A DNA stretch of 64,000 bases from Azotimanducus sp963663145 (GTDB taxonomy: Bacteria; Pseudomonadota; Gammaproteobacteria; Pseudomonadales; Azotimanducaceae): the NCBI GenBank assembly GCA_963663145.1, contig OY760134.1:682001-746000 (forward strand), given 5' to 3'. Positions 63,361 to 64,000 of the stretch are shown piece after piece. Numbering within the stretch: position 1 is the first letter of the stretch; every line of letters starts with the position of its first letter. The translations under genes and the position numbers were made by a program. Below the pieces are notes generated by a model that saw only the letters and a program-made list of their open reading frames with translations, made no database searches and was not told where the DNA came from.

Positions 63361-64000
63361 TTATGCGTGTACGACGAGCAGGCCCATGTAAGCGAGCCAG
63401 GCACCGAAGAGAAGCATTCCGGTGAAGCGCCCTATGGCATGCTTTGGGGAGGCGCTCGCAAAGAGATACATGGACAGCGTGAGAATCAACAGCATGCCGC
63501 CGTCGCGAAACAAGTCGAGTTGATCAAGGCGGGTTGGGGCGAGTAACCCGGGAATTGCCAGAACAAGCAGCAAATTGAGGATATTCGAACCGATGACGTT
63601 TCCAATCGCCACTTCGGCGTGATCCTTTAATGCGGCGCCTATGGTGACGGCAAGCTCGGGCAGGCTGGTGCCAATCGCAACGATGGTGAGGCCGATGAGA
63701 AAGGTTCTCACACCCAGCAGTTGCGCAAGTTCAGCCGCCCCAAAAATCAGCAGGTCGCACGCCACCTGCAGCACCACCAAGCCGACCAACGTCCAGAGAA
63801 TGCTCCTGCCGAGAGACATGGTCGAAAGTTGCTCGATTTCTTCGCTGATGGCGGTCTCCACGGTTTGCGGCATATAGTTCCGGTGCCGAGCGATGTACAG
63901 GAGAGACAAGGCGAACAAGCCGAGCAGCATCAGTGCATCGCCTCTCCCCACCCAAAGATTGGCGATGGCGATGAGTCCAACGACGGTGACGGCTAGCAGG
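63361..64000 (-). CDS. Calcium/sodium antiporter, YrbG-like (5' end outside the window)
   Basis: The C-terminal ~213 residues of a Na+/Ca2+ exchanger-type membrane protein; the frame is open to the window edge, so at least the first exchanger repeat is missing. The second repeat carries GTSLPELAVTIGAA and the GNVIGSNILNLLLVLAI helix, the conserved ion-binding alpha-2 motif. E. coli yrbG opens the kdsD-kdsC-lpt cluster in the same way. Confidence 0.9.
   Translation of the reverse strand, partial: LLAVTVVGLIAIANLWVGRGDALMLLGLFALSLLYIARHRNYMPQTVETAISEEIEQLSTMSLGRSILWTLVGLVVLQVACDLLIFGAAELAQLLGVRTFLIGLTIVAIGTSLPELAVTIGAALKDHAEVAIGNVIGSNILNLLLVLAIPGLLAPTRLDQLDLFRDGGMLLILTLSMYLFASASPKHAIGRFTGMLLFGAWLAYMGLLVVHA

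Overview
The window is ordinary gammaproteobacterial chromosome interrupted by one accessory stretch. Typical gammaproteobacterial core genes occur in recognisable order: lptD-surA-pdxA-rsmA-apaG-apaH, rpe-trpE, trpGDC, tRNA-Gln-prs-rplY-pth-ychF, mreBCD-yhdP-tldD, and yrbG-kdsC-lptCAB-rpoN-hpf-ptsN-ptsO. Several usual neighbours are missing (gph, ispE/lolB, maf, rng, kdsD, rapZ) and many genes overlap by an ATGA or similar junction, so the genome looks compacted. A diderm with LPS, peptidoglycan recycling through AmgK/MurU, E. coli-type gshA and a tmRNA tag ANDENYALAA all fit a gammaproteobacterium. The genus cannot be named from the sequence.

Layout. 1-3.2 kb: the end of a CnoX/YbbN-like gene, an SDR enzyme, a small lipoprotein, a glutamine amidotransferase and a DUF1232 membrane protein. 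3.4-12.8 kb: one long leftward run, amgK-murU-lptD-surA-pdxA-rsmA-apaG-apaH-cca, combining cell-wall recycling, outer-membrane assembly, cofactor and RNA functions. 12.8-19.2 kb: rpe-trpE rightward, an aminotransferase leftward, then trpG-trpD-trpC and a VOC protein coupled by overlaps. 19.2-22.8 kb: ychF, pth, rplY, prs and tRNA-Gln, leftward. 23-33.6 kb: a double SnoaL protein, a lipoprotein-type PQQ/haem dehydrogenase, polA, gshA, pckA and cysQ.

33.6-47.2 kb is the accessory part. It has a strange tRNA-Leu-like element with a CGC anticodon and very long variable arm, a strong hairpin terminator, an AT-rich promoter, a short remnant resembling arylsulfotransferase, and an 18-base C tract. 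Then comes a 10-kb gene for a 3346-residue autotransporter built of fibronectin-III and two-cysteine modules, three Ig-like domains and a C-terminal beta-barrel. Its middle is an almost identical 1572-bp repeat present about three times. Downstream are a nuclease-like remnant, tesB, and a decayed IS5-family element. That element sits in, and can be precisely subtracted from, a 110-codon ORF beside ssrA.

47.2-64 kb returns to core genes: tmRNA, mreBCD (cell shape), yhdP (envelope lipid transport), tldD/tldE, mgtE, the nitrogen PTS proteins, hpf, rpoN, the LPS export genes lptABC, kdsC and a truncated calcium/sodium antiporter at the window edge.

The most notable observations are the putatively phase-variable repeat autotransporter (C tract in an upstream ORF that ends exactly on its start codon), its unfamiliar two-cysteine module, and the unusual tRNA-like element. 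A large repetitive fibronectin-III surface protein beside IS decay suggests a host- or surface-associated lifestyle; this is inference.
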